The notes under the pieces are model-generated. The model saw nothing but the letters and a program-made list of their open reading frames with translations, was not told where the DNA came from and did not search any database. From NCBI RefSeq assembly GCF_041677825.1, contig NZ_JBAYPG010000003.1:62001-126000 (forward strand): DNA of 64,000 nucleotides, read 5' to 3'. The position numbers and the translations under genes are program-made. Below, one piece after another: positions 9,068-19,331 of this stretch (positions are counted from its first letter, which is position 1; the number at the start of each line of letters is the position of its first letter). The stretch is from Castellaniella sp041677825. Lineage in GTDB: Bacteria; Pseudomonadota; Gammaproteobacteria; Burkholderiales; Burkholderiaceae_B.

Positions 9068-9124
9068 GTGAGAAATTCCGTAGACGCTACAACTTATTGA
9101 AAACCATGTAGTTTACTGCACTTG

Positions 9125-11077
9125 TCAGGAAGAATCACCTGACCGGCCCTTGAGCAATGCCAGGCGCTGGTAGAGTTCCCGATAACGGCGTCGTTCGTCA
9201 GCGGTGTGCAGCCCGGTGGCTACCAGACGGTCGCATTGCTCCTGGATGGCTTGCCGTTCGATGACTTGCAGGGCATCGGACCACTCGGCTTGCGGATCAG
9301 GCCATTCCACCGACAGCAGTTCCGAAGCAAGCTCATCGAGCACACTGGCCAGTTCGGAATCAGGATCGGCTGCCTGCAAGAGCGCGCCCACATGCGAAGC
9401 CTTGCTGCTGCCCTGCAAGGCAATCAGTTCCCTGACAAGCAACAGATGGGGGTGCTGAGTCAATAATTCAAGCTGCTGCTCACCCAGCCGGGCCGCCAGA
9501 TCGGGGTGCATCATGAGCAGGCGCAGCAGGCGCCGGGCCATGGGCATCACTGCCCTGACGGCGCGCGGCCCGGGCATGCGCGAGCGCGTACGTGCTGGCC
9601 GAATCTCTGGTGCTGGCCTATCCGAAAGCCACCAATCGGGCGGCTCGGTATTCGCATCTCCCGGCATGGATGCATGCCCGGTACGCGCGCCAGCGGACCC
9701 TGCGGCTTCATCCAGAGACGACTCCGCTGGCGTGCCGCGGTATACAGGCGCAGGGCCCCCCGCTACCGCCTGCGTGCCCCTGGGCGGCACCGCAGCCAGC
9801 ACCTGCCCGAGTTCCTCAGGCGTCAGCTGAACCAGGCGGGCAAATTCACGCTCGAGCTGCAGCCGATAGCCCCCAGCGGGCATGAGCTTGAACAGCGGGC
9901 GTGCTTCGGCAGTGCACGCAGCCCGCCCTTCGACCTCGGTCAGATCGTGCCTGCCCTGCAGTTCGTCGAGCATGAAGCGGGACAACGAACGCGCTTCCTT
10001 GAGGCAGGCACGCAGCGCCTGAATACCGTATGCGCGTACATAGGAGTCGGGATCCTGGCCTTCCGGCAGAAACAGGAAACGGACCGATACGGATTCATCC
10101 AGCCTTGGCAGACAGGCATGCAAGGCACGCCAGGCCGCTTTGCGCCCGGCGGCATCGCCATCGAAACTGAACACGATGTGCTCGCTGGCGCGCCGCAATT
10201 TCTGGATGTGCGCATCGGTGGTCGCGGTACCCAGTGTCGCAACGGCGTTGCCCAGGCCAAATTGCGCCAGGGCGACCACATCCATATACCCTTCGACCAC
10301 CAGCACGCAGCCCTCGGCATGGATCCCGGCGCGCGCTTCGAACAGGCCGTAGAGTTCTTCACCCTTGGAGAACAGGCGGGTTTCGGGCGAGTTCAGGTAC
10401 TTCGGCTCGCCCGCCTGGATCAGGCGCCCGCCAAAACCGATCAGTTGCCCCCGGGCATTGCGGATGGGAAACATGATGCGCGCCCTGAAACGATCGTGAC
10501 GGCGGCCGTCCTCGGCCTCCACCACCAGGCCGGATTCGATCAATGCCGGATCTTCGTAATGCTCGAATGCCTGGGCCAGGCCCTGCCGCTGTGCACTGGC
10601 CCAACCCAGGCCGTAGCGGGCAGCCACCTCACCGCTGAGCCCTCTGCGCTTCAGGTACGCAATGGCTTCAGGGGCTTGCCTCAGTGCAGCAGACCAGTGG
10701 GCCTGTGCACGATCGAGAATGCCATGCTGGCGCGAAGTTTCTGCGCGGTGAGCGCGGCGAGCCGCGCGTTGCGCCGGGGTGGCCGACTCTTCGGGCACCG
10801 TCATGCCGACGCTGCCTGCCAGCGTACGAACGGCTTCCGGAAAGCTGGCGCCGGTATGCTCGGTCAGGAATCGTATGGCGCTGCCATGGGCCCCGCAGCC
10901 GAAGCAATGGTAGAACTGCTTGGTGGGGCTGACCGTGAAAGAGGGCGTTTTTTCGTTGTGGAAAGGGCACAAACCGAGCAGGTTTGCGCCCCCTTTGCGC
11001 AACTGTACGTAGCGGCTGATGACGTCGGTGATGTCAACCCGCGCCAACAGCTCCTGGATGAAGCTGTCTGGAATCAA
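9125..11077 (-). CDS. dnaG: DNA primase DnaG
   Basis: This 650-residue protein makes RNA primers for replication. It has an N-terminal CHC2 zinc site (C37, H40, C58, C61 in CPFH and CFGC), the primase core, a TOPRIM domain with VLVVEGYMDVVAL near residue 262 and SFDGDAAGRKA near 310, and a helical C-terminal helicase-binding region that contacts DnaB. The N terminus MIPDSFIQELLARVDITDVI matches the family exactly, but its first codon is TTG (11075-11077), placed directly after the rpsU TGA with no ribosome binding site of its own. Translation therefore probably depends on ribosomes finishing rpsU. An Ala/Pro/Gly-rich spacer precedes the C-terminal domain. Second gene of the rpsU-dnaG-rpoD operon. 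Confidence 0.97.
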   Translation of the reverse strand: MIPDSFIQELLARVDITDVISRYVQLRKGGANLLGLCPFHNEKTPSFTVSPTKQFYHCFGCGAHGSAIRFLTEHTGASFPEAVRTLAGSVGMTVPEESATPAQRAARRAHRAETSRQHGILDRAQAHWSAALRQAPEAIAYLKRRGLSGEVAARYGLGWASAQRQGLAQAFEHYEDPALIESGLVVEAEDGRRHDRFRARIMFPIRNARGQLIGFGGRLIQAGEPKYLNSPETRLFSKGEELYGLFEARAGIHAEGCVLVVEGYMDVVALAQFGLGNAVATLGTATTDAHIQKLRRASEHIVFSFDGDAAGRKAAWRALHACLPRLDESVSVRFLFLPEGQDPDSYVRAYGIQALRACLKEARSLSRFMLDELQGRHDLTEVEGRAACTAEARPLFKLMPAGGYRLQLEREFARLVQLTPEELGQVLAAVPPRGTQAVAGGPAPVYRGTPAESSLDEAAGSAGARTGHASMPGDANTEPPDWWLSDRPAPEIRPARTRSRMPGPRAVRAVMPMARRLLRLLMMHPDLAARLGEQQLELLTQHPHLLLVRELIALQGSSKASHVGALLQAADPDSELASVLDELASELLSVEWPDPQAEWSDALQVIERQAIQEQCDRLVATGLHTADERRRYRELYQRLALLKGRSGDSS

Positions 11078-11290
11078 TCAATAGAGTCGCGGTGGCAGTT
11101 GTTGGCTGCGGATGCGTTTGTAATGGCGCTTGACGGCGGCTGCACGCTTGCGCTTGCGTTCGGCCGTGGGCTTTTCGTAGAACTCGCGCGAGCGCAGTTC
11201 GGTCAGAAGACCGGTCTTCTCGATGGTGCGCTTGAAGCGGCGCAGCGCGGCCTCGAAAGGCTCATTTTCTTTGAGGCGTACAGTCGGCAT
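11078..11290 (-). CDS. rpsU: 30S ribosomal protein S21
   Basis: The 70-residue product, MPTVRLKENEPFEAALRRF through KRIRSQQLPPRLY, is the standard size and sequence of bS21, a small basic protein of the 30S subunit needed for translation initiation. ATG 11290 is the family start; the longer open frame adds 13 non-conserved residues. It is the first gene of the macromolecular synthesis operon, and its TGA stop abuts the TTG start of dnaG, tying primase synthesis to ribosomal protein synthesis. Confidence 0.97.
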   Translation of the reverse strand: MPTVRLKENEPFEAALRRFKRTIEKTGLLTELRSREFYEKPTAERKRKRAAAVKRHYKRIRSQQLPPRLY

Positions 11291-11370
11291 GTAGATCCTT
11301 GAAAGCCTGTTCGACAAAAGACGCCGCAACCCATTGCAACGTCAACATGAATATTTTTACCAAGACCGCC

Positions 11371-11379
11371 ATTCTAGCA
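11371..11379 (-). promoter_or_regulatory. candidate extended -10 promoter for rpsU-dnaG-rpoD
   Basis: The minus strand reads TGCTAGAAT, an extended -10 element (TGn plus TAGAAT, one mismatch from TATAAT). It lies about 80 bases upstream of the rpsU ATG and would give a leader of roughly 74 bases. No good -35 hexamer stands 17-18 bp upstream, as is usual for extended -10 promoters. The assignment rests on this match and on being the only suitable element between the phosphoribosyltransferase gene and rpsU. Confidence 0.5.
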
Positions 11380-11501
11380 CGAACCGCTACTATCATCCAC
11401 GCGTGCCAGGTGGCCGCGGCCGCCATGGCGGCACCCGAAAGTTCGCTGCCCGCCCCCGCAGACACGCCGCAGGCCGAACCGGCACCGTGGGTGCACCGGC
11501 T

Positions 11502-12062
11502 TCAGGCCCGCGACGGTTGTGCGGTCTCTATGCCCTTGCGAATCCAGGATTCGAGCTGATGCGGCCGCAGGCTGTCGTAATCCTCGAATGGCTGATGAAT
11601 CCATGGATTGGTGGGCAATCTTTCGATATAGTAGTCGGGCTCCATCTGGGCGTGCCCCTTGAGCCAGAGTACCGCCGTGCGCAGTTCGATGATGTCCGGA
11701 AACTGACTGAGCAGATGCTCGCGCACCCGGTTGAATGTCAACCCGGTGTCGACCATGTCATCGACCAGCAGCACCCGGCCATCCAGCGTGCCGCGCGTGA
11801 TGGTGATGAACTGGGCAATGTCGAGCTGGCCCTGTACGGTGCCGGCGGCTTCGCGATAGCTGCTGGTCGCGAGAATCCCCAGGGGCAGGTCGAAGACCCG
11901 CGAAAGCACATCACCCACGCGCACCCCGCCACGCGCCAGGCAGAGGATCTTGTCGAAGCTCCAGCCCGACTCGTAGACCTGCAGCGCCAGGCGCTCGATC
12001 AGCCCATGATAGGTTTCCCAACTGACCCAGAGATCTCTGTCTGTACTCGGGGGAAGGCTCAT
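11502..12062 (-). CDS. phosphoribosyltransferase, hypoxanthine/xanthine-guanine type
   Basis: This 186-residue protein has the type I phosphoribosyltransferase fold signature. The PRPP-binding loop VLLVDDMVDTG lies at residues 97-107, and the N-terminal segment ILCLARGGVRVGDVLSRVF is the PPi-loop region of Gpt/Hpt-like enzymes. It would convert a free purine base plus PRPP to the nucleotide. It follows purA after 8 bases, in the same direction, which fits purine salvage beside AMP synthesis. The exact base cannot be assigned from sequence; xanthine or guanine are likely. Confidence 0.85.
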   Translation of the reverse strand: MSLPPSTDRDLWVSWETYHGLIERLALQVYESGWSFDKILCLARGGVRVGDVLSRVFDLPLGILATSSYREAAGTVQGQLDIAQFITITRGTLDGRVLLVDDMVDTGLTFNRVREHLLSQFPDIIELRTAVLWLKGHAQMEPDYYIERLPTNPWIHQPFEDYDSLRPHQLESWIRKGIETAQPSRA

Positions 12063-12070
12063 GGGTCACC

Positions 12071-13366
12071 TCAGCCGTGAAAGGGGTGGCGCAGAACGAT
12101 GGTCTCGAGCCGGTCCGGGCCGGTGGAAACCATATCGATGGGTACATCGCAGAGCTCGGCAATGCGTTCGAGGTAGCGCCGGGCATTGACCGGCAGGCTG
12201 TCGTATTCGGTGATACCCACGGTGGATTCGGACCAGCCTGCCATTTCTTCGAGAACAGGCTCGGCCTCGGCCGCCGCATGCGCGCCATAGGGCAGCACGT
12301 CGAGAAACTGGCCTTTGTAGCGATAGCCCACGCCGATCTTGATGTGTTCGACCCCGTCGAGCACATCGAGCTTGGTGATGCACAGCCCCGTGAGCCCGTT
12401 GATGATGACCGAGCGCTTCTGGGCCGCCGCATCGAACCAGCCACAGCGGCGTGGCCGACCGGTGACGGAGCCGAATTCCTTGCCCACGGTGGCCAGACGC
12501 AGCCCTGTGTCGTCGAGCAGTTCTGTCGGAAAAGGCCCGGACCCCACCCTGGTGGTGTAGGCCTTGGCAATGCCCAGAACATAATCCAGGGCCTGGGGGC
12601 CGGTGCCCGAGCCTGCCGCCGCGGCGCCCGCCACACAGTTGCTGCTGGTGACGAATGGATAGGTGCCATGATCGATATCCAGCAGCGAGCCCTGCGCGCC
12701 CTCGAACAAGAGGCTGTGGCCCGCACGCCGGGCCACATGCAGGCTGTTGGAGACATCAGCCACCATGGGTTCGAGCGCGGGTGCAAGCGCCATCGCCTGG
12801 TCGCGCACCTGGGCGACATCGAGCGCCTGGGCGCCCAGGTACTGTACCAGGACGAAATTGTGGTAGTCGAGGACTTCGGCGAGTTTTTCGTCGAAAATGG
12901 CCGGATCGTAGAGATCCTGGACCCTGAGCGCACGCCGGGCGACCTTGTCTTCGTAGGCTGGCCCGATGCCCCGGCCGGTCGTACCGATCTTGCCCTCGCC
13001 CTTGCGGGCCTCGCGGGCCCGATCGAGCGCCACGTGATAGGGCAGGATCAGCGGGCAGGCGGCAGAGATCTGCAGGCGGGCACGCACGTCGATGCCCCCA
13101 GCCTCGAGTTCTTCGATTTCGGCCAGCAGGGCTTCGGGCGACAGCACCACCCCATTGCCGATGTAGCACGTGACATGGGGATGCATGATGCCTGACGGAA
13201 TGAGGCGCAGAATGGTTTTCTGGCCATTGATCCACAGCGTATGGCCCGCATTGTGCCCCCCCTGGAAGCGCACGACGCCCTGAGCCGATTCGGCCAGCCA
13301 GTCGACGATCTTGCCCTTGCCTTCATCACCCCACTGGGTGCCGATCACAACGATGTTCTTGCTCAT
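12071..13366 (-). CDS. purA: adenylosuccinate synthetase
   Basis: The 431-residue enzyme joins IMP and aspartate using GTP, the first step from IMP to AMP. It starts MSKNIVVIGTQWGDEGKGK, the family GTP-binding signature WGDEGKGK at residues 12-19, and contains the second signature GIGPAYEDKVARR in the first third and STGPDRLETI near the C terminus. ATG 13366 is the family start; the longer frame adds 11 residues without support. It lies between hisZ and a purine phosphoribosyltransferase gene. The hisZ-purA pairing is common in Burkholderiales. Full length and no anomalies seen. Confidence 0.97.
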   Translation of the reverse strand: MSKNIVVIGTQWGDEGKGKIVDWLAESAQGVVRFQGGHNAGHTLWINGQKTILRLIPSGIMHPHVTCYIGNGVVLSPEALLAEIEELEAGGIDVRARLQISAACPLILPYHVALDRAREARKGEGKIGTTGRGIGPAYEDKVARRALRVQDLYDPAIFDEKLAEVLDYHNFVLVQYLGAQALDVAQVRDQAMALAPALEPMVADVSNSLHVARRAGHSLLFEGAQGSLLDIDHGTYPFVTSSNCVAGAAAAGSGTGPQALDYVLGIAKAYTTRVGSGPFPTELLDDTGLRLATVGKEFGSVTGRPRRCGWFDAAAQKRSVIINGLTGLCITKLDVLDGVEHIKIGVGYRYKGQFLDVLPYGAHAAAEAEPVLEEMAGWSESTVGITEYDSLPVNARRYLERIAELCDVPIDMVSTGPDRLETIVLRHPFHG

Positions 13367-13416
13367 GAGCCTATTCTTTGCGGCCACGACAGGGGCCATA
13401 CAGTAAACAGATTAGT

Positions 13417-14583
13417 TTATACCACTGACTCTTGCACGACCCAGCCTGAAGGGGTCCTGACCAGTTCCTGCTCGAGGCGGAACTCATCGACATCCTGGTG
13501 CTCGCCGGGCAGGGCCTGAATGACGACCTGACCTGCCAGCCTGAGCTTGTGCACGGCCTGTGCCAGTTCGGGATCATCCGAACAAGGCGCCCAGATCGCC
13601 GGCGCAGCCTGCGCCGAAGGGAGCCCACGCGACAGTTTGCGCAAATCGAGGCTGAAACCGGTGGCCGGGCGCAGGCGCCCGAACTTGCGCCCGATGCCAT
13701 CGTAGCGCCCACCGCGCACCAGGGCATCATGCCAGCCTGCGGCATAGATCGAGAAGACGACACCCGAGTGATAGCCATAGCTGCCCCCCATATCAGCCAG
13801 GTCGATGGCCACGTTGGCCTCTCCGAGCGCAGCACACACGCGCTGCAGGGCATCGAGTGCCGCCCGTATGGCTGGATCGTCCGGCAGCACGGCCCGCGCC
13901 CGCCCGATCACGGCCCGATCACCATACAGGGTGGTCAGCACGACAAGCGCGGCCAGTGTATCGGGGTGCGCCCCCTGCTCTGCCAGCAACGCCTGCAGAC
14001 CCGGCACATCCTTGGCGCTCAGCAGATCGAACACCGTGTCGGCACATTCAGCCAGGGCCGGATCTGCCTGCACCAACGCCCGCCCTACGCCCGGATGATT
14101 GAGATCCAGGCGCGGGCTGTGTATGCCGACATGCCGCACGGATCCGATTGCCAGGCGCATGGACTCGATGTCGGCTTCGACGCCCGCATGACCAAAGATC
14201 TCTGCGCCGATCTGCAACAGTTCGCGATCGGCCAGCAGGCCGGAAGGCCGCGCATGAATGACCGGACCGCAATAGCACAGGCGCGTCACCCCCTGGCGAT
14301 TGAGCAGATGTGCGTCAATGCGCGACACCTGTACCGTCATGTCCGCGCGCACCCCCATGGTCAGCCCGGACAACTGATCGACGAGTTTGCAGGTGCGCAG
14401 CCGCAAGGCCTCGTCGCGCGCCAGCATGAGGGAGTCGAGGTACTCGACCAGCGGCGGAACCACCAGTTCGAAGCCATGTACCCTGTAGAGGTCCAGCAAG
14501 GTGCGGCGCAACTCTTCGATGCGCCGCGCTTCGGCGGGCAGAATGTCGGTCAGGTGCTCGGGCAATAGCCAGTTCGACAGCAT
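13417..14583 (-). CDS. hisZ: ATP phosphoribosyltransferase regulatory subunit HisZ
   Basis: This 388-residue protein resembles a histidyl-tRNA synthetase catalytic core but lacks the anticodon-binding domain and the aminoacylation residues. It begins MLSNWLLPEHLTDILPAEARRIEELRRTLL and has the motif-2-like stretch RADMTVQVSRID and GGRYDGIGRKFG. HisZ forms a complex with the short form of HisG and makes the first histidine synthesis step sensitive to histidine. Its presence implies a short HisG elsewhere. ATG 14583 is chosen because the longer start adds 14 residues not seen in the family. It follows hflC by 16 bases, so it may be cotranscribed with hflKC. Confidence 0.93.
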   Translation of the reverse strand: MLSNWLLPEHLTDILPAEARRIEELRRTLLDLYRVHGFELVVPPLVEYLDSLMLARDEALRLRTCKLVDQLSGLTMGVRADMTVQVSRIDAHLLNRQGVTRLCYCGPVIHARPSGLLADRELLQIGAEIFGHAGVEADIESMRLAIGSVRHVGIHSPRLDLNHPGVGRALVQADPALAECADTVFDLLSAKDVPGLQALLAEQGAHPDTLAALVVLTTLYGDRAVIGRARAVLPDDPAIRAALDALQRVCAALGEANVAIDLADMGGSYGYHSGVVFSIYAAGWHDALVRGGRYDGIGRKFGRLRPATGFSLDLRKLSRGLPSAQAAPAIWAPCSDDPELAQAVHKLRLAGQVVIQALPGEHQDVDEFRLEQELVRTPSGWVVQESVV

Positions 14584-14599
14584 GACAGGCCTCTGAAAC

Positions 14600-15496
14600 C
14601 TACCGGGCCTTGCCTGACTGGCCACCCGCAGCGTTGCTCCAGAAACGGAAGAACTCTGAATCCGGGCTCAGCACGAGGGTGCTGTCATGGCCGGAAAACG
14701 CCGAACGATAGGCATCCAGGCTCTTGTAGAAACTGTAGAATTCAGGATCCTTGCCATAGGACTCGGCGTAGATGGCCGCAGCCTGGCCATCGCCCGCGCC
14801 GCGCCTGGCCTGCGATTCGGCATAGGCCCGCGCCAGGATCTCCTGCTGCCGGCGGTCTGCCTCGGCACGGATGCGCTCGCTGTCGGCCGCACCACTGGCA
14901 CGCAGGCGGTTGGCTTCCTGCTTGCGCTCGGCTTCCATGCGTCGATAGACCGATTCGGAAATCTCGGTGGTGAAATCGATGCGGCGCAACCGTACGTCGA
15001 CCACATCGACCCCCAGCGGGGCTGCGCGCTTGGACACCGCCGAGAGAATCTCATCGGTCAGGGTGTCGCGCTCGCTGGACACCACCTGCCGCACGGTGCG
15101 CACGTTGACCGCGGCATTGAGTGCATCACGAATCTGCGCCTGCAGGCGCTCGATGGCCGCATTGCTGTTGGAGCCAAAGGTCACGTAATACAGGCGTGGG
15201 TCAGTGATGCGCCATTTGACGTAGTAATCGATCAGCAGATTCTTTTTTTCAGCCGTCTGGATGCGTTCGGGATCGGGCGACTGGATCGTCTGCAGCCTGC
15301 GATCGAGGTAGACCACGTTTTCGAAAGGGGGCGGATACTTGAAATACAGGCCCGGGCTGCTGATGGTTTCACGCACTTCACCCAGGGCGAACAGCAGGGC
15401 GGAATCACGCTCGCGGACGATGAACATGCACGAGGACAACACCGCCAGAACGATGACCAGGCCGACCAGGGCAGGAAAAAAGCGTTGCATCTGCAT
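14600..15496 (-). CDS. hflC: HflC, membrane modulator of the FtsH protease
   Basis: A 298-residue SPFH-domain protein with one N-terminal membrane anchor (FPALVGLVIVLAVLSSCMFI) and a periplasmic body. It carries family phrases such as VRERDSALLFALGEV and the long helical stretch RRMEAERKQEANRLRASGAAD. HflC and HflK form a large ring complex that surrounds FtsH and limits degradation of membrane proteins. It follows hflK by four bases, as expected. Two in-frame ATG codons (15496 and 15490) are possible starts. No anomalies. Confidence 0.95.
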   Translation of the reverse strand: MQMQRFFPALVGLVIVLAVLSSCMFIVRERDSALLFALGEVRETISSPGLYFKYPPPFENVVYLDRRLQTIQSPDPERIQTAEKKNLLIDYYVKWRITDPRLYYVTFGSNSNAAIERLQAQIRDALNAAVNVRTVRQVVSSERDTLTDEILSAVSKRAAPLGVDVVDVRLRRIDFTTEISESVYRRMEAERKQEANRLRASGAADSERIRAEADRRQQEILARAYAESQARRGAGDGQAAAIYAESYGKDPEFYSFYKSLDAYRSAFSGHDSTLVLSPDSEFFRFWSNAAGGQSGKAR

Positions 15497-15500
15497 GCTC

Positions 15501-16770
15501 CTAGTTGGAATACGGGTTGGTCAGCGAAGGCAGGCCACTGGGCATGCGCGACACGGCAGGCCGCTCGCGGACCGATTCACCCGCCTGTGCAGCCGACCCC
15601 CCGGCCGCCGCAGCCGTATCAGCGGGACGCGAGCCTGACGAACTGCCGCCGGCCCGGGCCGCCTGCCCCATGATCTGATCCAGCGGCAGATACAGCATGT
15701 TGTTGCCCACCGGCGCATCCAGCAGCACCTTGGCCGTGCCCGAGAGGATGTCCTGCATGGTCTCCAGGTAGATACGTTCGCGGGTGATGGCCGGCGCCTT
15801 GGCGTATTCTGCCGCAACGCTGGTGAAGCGCGCCGTATCGCCCTGCGCGCGCCCGATGACCCGCGCGCTGTAGCCCTCGGCGTCTTCAAGCATGCGGGCG
15901 GCCTGCCCCTCGGCCTCGGGCAGAACCTTGCTCGCGTAGGCATTGGCTTCGTTGATCTGGCGCTCGCGATCCTGGCCCGCCTTGACGGCATCATCGAACG
16001 CGGCCTGGACGGGTTCCGGCGGCTGTACGTTCTGGATGGCGACCGTGGAAATCTCAATACCGGTCTTGTAGCGGTTGAGGATCGTCTGCGCCAGGGTCTG
16101 GACTTCAGAGGCCACTTCGGTACGCCCGGAGTAGAGGACAAAGTCCATGGGTTTGCGGCCAACGATTTCGCGCATCGCCGTCTCGGCCGCCTGGCGCACG
16201 GACTCGTCCGGATTGCTTGTATTGAAGAGATAGGCCGGCGCACCATTCGGTTCGAGGCGATACTGGACCACGTACTGCACGTCGACGATGTTCTCGTCTT
16301 TGGTGAGCATCTGGGATTCGGTCAGTACCCGGTTGCGGGACGATCCCCTGAAACCCACCTCGAAGGTGCGCAGCTGCGAGATGTTGACGGGCTGGGAATC
16401 CTCGATGGGGTACGGCAGGCGCCACTGCAGGCCCGGATTGAGTGTCTTGATGTACTTGCCGAAGCGGGTGACCACCGCCACCTGGCCTTCCTGGACGATC
16501 ATGAAGCCGCTGCCCAGCCAGAACAATGCGGCCAGCACCAGCAGCAGGATCACAAAACGGGGCGATGGCCCGGGCAACTGGGGCAACCCCCCCTTGCCCT
16601 GCGGCAAACGGGGCCCGCGCCCGCCCCCGCCCTTGCCACCCAGCAGGCCCGAGAGACGTTTGCTGAAGTCGCGCCAGACCTGGTCGAGATCGGGCGGGCC
16701 TGACGATGGATCAGGCCGGTTGCCGGAAGGGTCGTTCTGGTTGCCCCTGCCCCAGCCCGGATCATTCAGG

Positions 16771-16793
<23 letters not shown>
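15501..16793 (-). CDS. hflK: HflK, membrane modulator of the FtsH protease
   Basis: The 430-residue partner of HflC. A Gly/Pro/Asp-rich cytoplasmic leader (about 75 residues) is followed by one membrane span (FVILLLVLAALFWLGSGFMI), then the SPFH/prohibitin domain with VVTRFGKYIKTLNPGLQWRLPYPIE, and a long helical region. The C-terminal tail is Ser/Ala/Gly-rich. ATG 16793 (MRFKKLYNLNDPGWG) is the family start and overlaps the end of hflX by 23 bases, so HflK synthesis is probably coupled to hflX. It assembles with HflC around FtsH. Confidence 0.95.
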
Positions 16794-17865
<1,072 letters not shown>

Positions 17866-17877
17866 GGGCACGGGCTC

Positions 17878-17915
17878 AAAAGACCGCCCGCCGCTGCAAT
17901 GCAGGCGACGGGCGG
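17878..17915 (-). terminator. intrinsic terminator or attenuator between hfq and hflX
   Basis: On the minus strand an 11-bp stem (CCGCCCGTCGC paired with GCGGCGGGCGG, one G-T wobble) flanks a 10-base loop and is followed at once by TCTTTT. It lies 20 bases after the hfq stop and ends 13 bases before the hflX ATG. This is a well-formed Rho-independent terminator, so hflX-hflK-hflC receive either read-through or their own promoter. Confidence 0.85.
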
Positions 17916-17934
17916 GCACAGGGCAGCAAAATGA

Positions 17935-18171
17935 TCATTCGGCCGTGTCATCGGCCATGAAGTTGACTGGCCGCGCAGGAACGACCGTGGAAATGGCGTG
18001 CTTGTACACCATTTGCGTGACCGTGTTGCGCAGCAGGACGACGTACTGATCAAAGGACTCGACCTGCCCCTGGAGTTTGATCCCGTTGACCAGATAGATG
18101 GACACCGGGATATGCTCTTTGCGCAAGGCATTGAGAAAAGGGTCTTGAAGTATTTGCCCTTTGTTGCTCAT
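17935..18171 (-). CDS. hfq: RNA chaperone Hfq
   Basis: The 78-residue product MSNKGQILQDPFLNALRKEH ... KHAISTVVPARPV is a complete Hfq with both Sm motifs (YLVNGIKLQGQVESFDQYVVLL and MVYKHAISTVVP). Hfq forms a hexamer that pairs small RNAs with messenger RNAs. The C-terminal tail is short, as in other Burkholderiales. Upstream (18172-18254) there are AT-rich minus-strand elements, CATAAT and TAAAAT, that could serve as -10 boxes, but no single promoter stands out. Neighbours hisC upstream and hflX downstream match the usual betaproteobacterial order. Confidence 0.97.
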   Translation of the reverse strand: MSNKGQILQDPFLNALRKEHIPVSIYLVNGIKLQGQVESFDQYVVLLRNTVTQMVYKHAISTVVPARPVNFMADDTAE

Positions 18172-18254
18172 GAACGAGGCTCCGTATTATGAAATTCATG
18201 CTGAACGGGTCATTTTAATGCCAATTGGGGAATGGCTGCAGAAACCCTGCCCAA

Positions 18255-19331
18255 TCAGCGGGCAAGCACCACCCCCAGGGCCTTGCACAGGCGGGCACAT
18301 TGCTCGGGCGTGCCAACGGTGATGCGCAGAAAACGGTCGATGCGCGGCGTACTGAAATGCCGCACCAGAATGCCCTGATCGCGCAGGCCGGCGGCAATGT
18401 CGGCCGCCCGATGATGCGGGTGGAACGCGAAAATGAAGTTCGCCTTCGAGGGCAGGCACTCGAAGCCCAGCGCCTGCAGGTCGAGTGCGAGTTGTTCGCG
18501 TGCGGCGATCAGCGCCTGGCAGGTGCGCTCGAACCAGGCCTCGTCCTCGATGGCCGCCTGGGCGCCGGCAAGCGCCACCCGGTCGAGCGGGTATGAATTG
18601 AAACTGTCCTTGATGCGCACCAGCCCGGCAATGAGATCGGGCTGACCCAGGGCATAACCGACCCGCAGCCCCGCCAGTGAACGTGACTTGGACAGGGTAT
18701 GGACCACCAGCAGGTTGCGGAAATCGGCAATCAGGCTGGCCGCCGATTCGGCGCCGAAATCGACATAGGCTTCATCGATGACGACGGTGCTGTCGGGCCG
18801 TGTCGCTGCAATCCGGGCGATGTCATCGAGCCCCAGCGCAAGGCCGGTGGGCGCGTTGGGGTTGGCCAGAAGAATCCCGCAGGGCTCGACCTCGACCTCG
18901 CGGACATAATCGGCCACCTGCACCGAGAAATCGTCGGCCAGTGCCATCGGATGGGCGGGCACGCCATACAGGCGGCACCACGTGGGATAGAACCCATACG
19001 AGATGTCCGGCAGCCAGAGGGGCCGCCCCGAACGCAGAAAGAACGCACTGAAGACGTGGGCCAGGATTTCGTCTGAACCATTGCCCACGAACACTTGATC
19101 CACATCCATATCATGGCGCCGGGCGATCGCCCGGCGCAGGCCCAGCGCCTGATGATCCGGATACAGGCGCAGGTCATCGGAAATGGCCGCACGCATGGCC
19201 TCGAGAACCCGAAGGGAAGGCCCCCAGGGGTTTTCATTGGTATTGAGCTTGAGCAGATTGGGCAGGCGCGCCTGCTCGCCCGGAACATAGGGCTGCAGCG
19301 CAGCAACATGGTCGCTGAACAGGGAGTTCAT
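18255..19331 (-). CDS. hisC: histidinol-phosphate aminotransferase
   Basis: This 358-residue fold-type I PLP enzyme carries KLNTNENPWGPS near the N terminus, VFVGNGSDEIL at 80-90 and the PLP lysine K215 in HTLSKSRSLAGLRVGYA. These are family signatures of HisC, which converts imidazole-acetol phosphate to histidinol phosphate. The start ATG overlaps the der stop by four bases (ATGA). Other his genes are not adjacent except hisZ some kilobases downstream. A second HisC elsewhere is possible, and some members of the family also act on aromatic amino acids. Confidence 0.93.
   Translation of the reverse strand: MNSLFSDHVAALQPYVPGEQARLPNLLKLNTNENPWGPSLRVLEAMRAAISDDLRLYPDHQALGLRRAIARRHDMDVDQVFVGNGSDEILAHVFSAFFLRSGRPLWLPDISYGFYPTWCRLYGVPAHPMALADDFSVQVADYVREVEVEPCGILLANPNAPTGLALGLDDIARIAATRPDSTVVIDEAYVDFGAESAASLIADFRNLLVVHTLSKSRSLAGLRVGYALGQPDLIAGLVRIKDSFNSYPLDRVALAGAQAAIEDEAWFERTCQALIAAREQLALDLQALGFECLPSKANFIFAFHPHHRAADIAAGLRDQGILVRHFSTPRIDRFLRITVGTPEQCARLCKALGVVLAR

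Noticed and set aside
8592..9071. Plus-strand 159-residue frame rich in VFVAA repeats, looking like a hydrophobic repeat protein
   Set aside because: It is antisense to the RpoD N-terminal repeat tract; the repeats are explained by rpoD and no ribosome binding site or conserved start supports it.
11347..11559. Plus-strand frame MNIFTKTAILARTATIIHAC resembling a signal peptide
   Set aside because: It overlaps the rpsU promoter element and the end of the phosphoribosyltransferase gene on the other strand; no similarity to a known family and no good ribosome binding site. A small secreted peptide cannot be fully excluded.
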